Assembly (NCBI GenBank): GCA_023487325.1
Contig: JAMDBS010000106.1
Coordinates: forward strand, 1-7,601
From: Patescibacteria group bacterium
GTDB lineage: Bacteria; Patescibacteria; UBA1384; JAMDBS01
Direction: 5' to 3'
DNA: 7,601 bases
The number at the start of each line of letters is the position of its first letter. Within the stretch, counting starts at the first letter, position 1. Made by a program: the position numbers and the translations under genes. The notes beneath the pieces are model-generated. The model was not told the DNA's origin. It did no database searches and worked only from the letters and a program-made list of their open reading frames with translations. This document shows positions 6,393 through 7,601 of this stretch, piece after piece.

Positions 6393-6432
6393 TCGTGAAA
6401 ATAGATTTGTGGAGATTAGCACAAATAAACCC

Positions 6433-7149
6433 ATGAAATCTATTGTAATTTTACCTACCTACAACGAACGCGAGAATATCACAAAAATAGTGCCGGCAAT
6501 CATGAAGGAAAATTTGGCTGTGCATATTTTAATTGCTGATGATAATTCTCCTGATGGCACCGGAAAATTAGCCGATGGACTGGCCAAAAAATATCCCAAA
6601 AATGTTTTTGTCTTGCATCGAGCTAAAAAAGAAGGCTTGGGCCGAGCCTATCTGGCCAGTTTCCAATGGGCATTAGATAAAGGCTATGAAGTGATAATTC
6701 AGATGGACGCAGATTTTTCCCACCACCCCAAATATCTCAAAAAAATGCTTGGTGAAATTAAAAACAATGATTTAGTTATTGGTTCGCGCTATGTCGCAGG
6801 CGGCGGCACCAAAAATTGGGGCGTTTTAAGAAAAATTATCTCCCGCGGCGGCAGTTTATATGCCAAAACAATTCTCTGGATACCTCTCAATGATTTGACC
6901 GGCGGTTTTAAATGCTGGCGCGCCAGCCTACTTAAAAAAATTGATCTTGTCTCCATTACTTCCAATGGTTATTCTTTCCAGATAGAAATGAATTATCGCG
7001 CCGCCACTTTGAAGGCAAGAATTAAAGAAATACCTATTATTTTCGCTGATAGAGATCTTGGCGCCTCCAAAATGAGCAAAGCAATTTTTCTGGAGGCAAT
7101 CAGCAAAGTCTGGCAATTAAAATTCGGTAAAAAATCATGGCTCAAATAA
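6433..7149 (+). CDS. DPM1-type polyprenyl-phosphate mannosyltransferase-like glycosyltransferase (GT2)
   Basis: This enzyme probably transfers a hexose, classically mannose from GDP-mannose, to a polyprenyl phosphate on the cytoplasmic face of the membrane, making a lipid-linked sugar donor. From the ATG at 6433 it has 238 residues, the size of soluble DPM1/Ppm1 catalytic domains. It shows P-T-Y-N-E-R-E-N-I near the N-terminus, D-D-N-S-P-D-G-T-G, the metal-binding D-A-D in Q-M-D-A-D-F-S-H-H-P, then G-S-R-Y-V, L-N-D-L-T-G-G-F-K-C-W-R and G-Y-S-F-Q-I-E-M. No C-terminal membrane helices follow. The family is clear, but the sugar cannot be told from sequence. An in-frame ATG at 6379 would add 18 residues, but these are unlike the family, and the -10 at 6387-6392 lies inside them, so 6433 is preferred. 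The next gene overlaps by 13 bases, indicating a shared transcript. Confidence 0.88.
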   Translation: MKSIVILPTYNERENITKIVPAIMKENLAVHILIADDNSPDGTGKLADGLAKKYPKNVFVLHRAKKEGLGRAYLASFQWALDKGYEVIIQMDADFSHHPKYLKKMLGEIKNNDLVIGSRYVAGGGTKNWGVLRKIISRGGSLYAKTILWIPLNDLTGGFKCWRASLLKKIDLVSITSNGYSFQIEMNYRAATLKARIKEIPIIFADRDLGASKMSKAIFLEAISKVWQLKFGKKSWLK

Positions 7150-7601
7150 TTAAAAAAGTTTCCCAAAATCTTAAGTTTAATCGCAATTTTTTAGCCGGAG
7201 GATTTTTCCTCTATTTAGGCAGTTTTGTAGTCAATATTTCCAACTACCTTTTTCATCTGATTTTAGGCCGCAGTTTGGGGCCGGCCGGCTATGGTATAGT
7301 TGTTTCCCTAATATCTCTTTTGGCAGTACTTTCTGTGCCTGCCTCAGCTATTTCCACCATTTCCACCAAATTTTCATCAGACGAAGCGGCCAAAGGAAAC
7401 CTCGGGGCAGTTAATGAATTTTTAAAAAGACTAAGCGCATATTTACTGATTATTGGTTTGGCAGTTTTTTTAATTTTAATAATTTTTGCGCCATATCTGG
7501 CCAATTATCTTAATATCAATTCTTCTTATGTGCGCATAATCGCTATTTTAATTTTATTTGCCCTGCTTATTGCCTTAAACCGTGGGCTGATGAAAATTTG
7601 G
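7137..7601 (+). CDS. Oligosaccharide flippase-like membrane protein (MOP/Wzx type), 3'-truncated by window end
   Basis: The frame is open for 155 codons to the window edge. The product starts with a short basic segment, then hydrophobic helices at about 18-42, 52-75, 98-118 and 133-150. Between the first two is L-G-R-S-L-G-P-A-G-Y-G, a signature seen at the same place in polysaccharide biosynthesis/O-antigen flippases, which move lipid-linked glycans across the inner membrane. Such proteins usually have about 400-500 residues and 12-14 helices, so roughly a third is visible. The ATG at 7137 overlaps the glycosyltransferase stop (7147-7149) by 13 bases, with no clear ribosome binding site, suggesting translational coupling. 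The neighbouring polyprenyl-phosphate sugar synthase supports a surface glycan role. MurJ-like lipid II flippases belong to the same superfamily, but the motif and context favour Wzx. Confidence 0.8.
   Translation, partial: MAQIIKKVSQNLKFNRNFLAGGFFLYLGSFVVNISNYLFHLILGRSLGPAGYGIVVSLISLLAVLSVPASAISTISTKFSSDEAAKGNLGAVNEFLKRLSAYLLIIGLAVFLILIIFAPYLANYLNINSSYVRIIAILILFALLIALNRGLMKIW

Noticed and set aside
6379..6432. N-terminal extension of the glycosyltransferase from an upstream ATG at 6379
   Set aside because: The 18 added residues do not resemble the family, which starts at M-K-S-I-V-I-L-P-T-Y-N. A -10 box and palindrome lie inside the extension.

Overview
The window looks like part of a Candidatus Patescibacteria (CPR, Parcubacteria-like) genome. 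This is an inference from the AT-rich, lysine-rich coding sequence, the tightly packed same-strand genes, a VirB6/TrbL-like polytopic protein with a signal-like N-terminus and a very large soluble tail, a short FolD with a PPTP motif, and small palindromic repeats. All six genes called complete stop at TAA or TAG and read through under the standard code. No tRNA, rRNA, CRISPR array or transposase was seen.

Layout, all on the + strand. Positions 1-77 hold an extended -10 promoter and a purine-rich ribosome binding site. Positions 78-4070 look like one operon of three genes: a secreted cysteine-containing protein of unknown function (78-1115), a VirB6/TrbL-like membrane protein (1128-3647) and a small proline-rich-tailed protein (3657-4070). 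Gaps are 12 and 9 bases. The first two proteins share a similar signal sequence, so they probably act at the envelope, plausibly as parts of a type IV secretion or pilus-like apparatus. Positions 4071-4202 are non-coding and repeat-derived, with short direct repeats, nested GACTCCG-type hairpins and a candidate -10 box.

Positions 4203-5477 encode a very acidic, apparently cytoplasmic protein with a HELSH zinc-metallopeptidase motif. folD follows 8 bases later (5486-6292). folD is the most unusual gene here. It carries an in-frame 65-bp palindromic element (6154-6218). It also ends at a TAG exactly where the conserved GGVGP motif should be, while the expected C-terminal residues continue in frame beyond the stop. 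The segment holding the TAG is an 18-bp exact copy of sequence from folD's own GRLVGKP region.

After a regulatory-looking spacer with a 15-bp palindrome and a -10 box come a DPM1-type polyprenyl-phosphate mannosyltransferase-like enzyme (6433-7149) and, overlapping it by 13 bases, the start of an oligosaccharide flippase-like membrane protein that runs off the window (7137-7601). These two probably belong to a surface glycan pathway.
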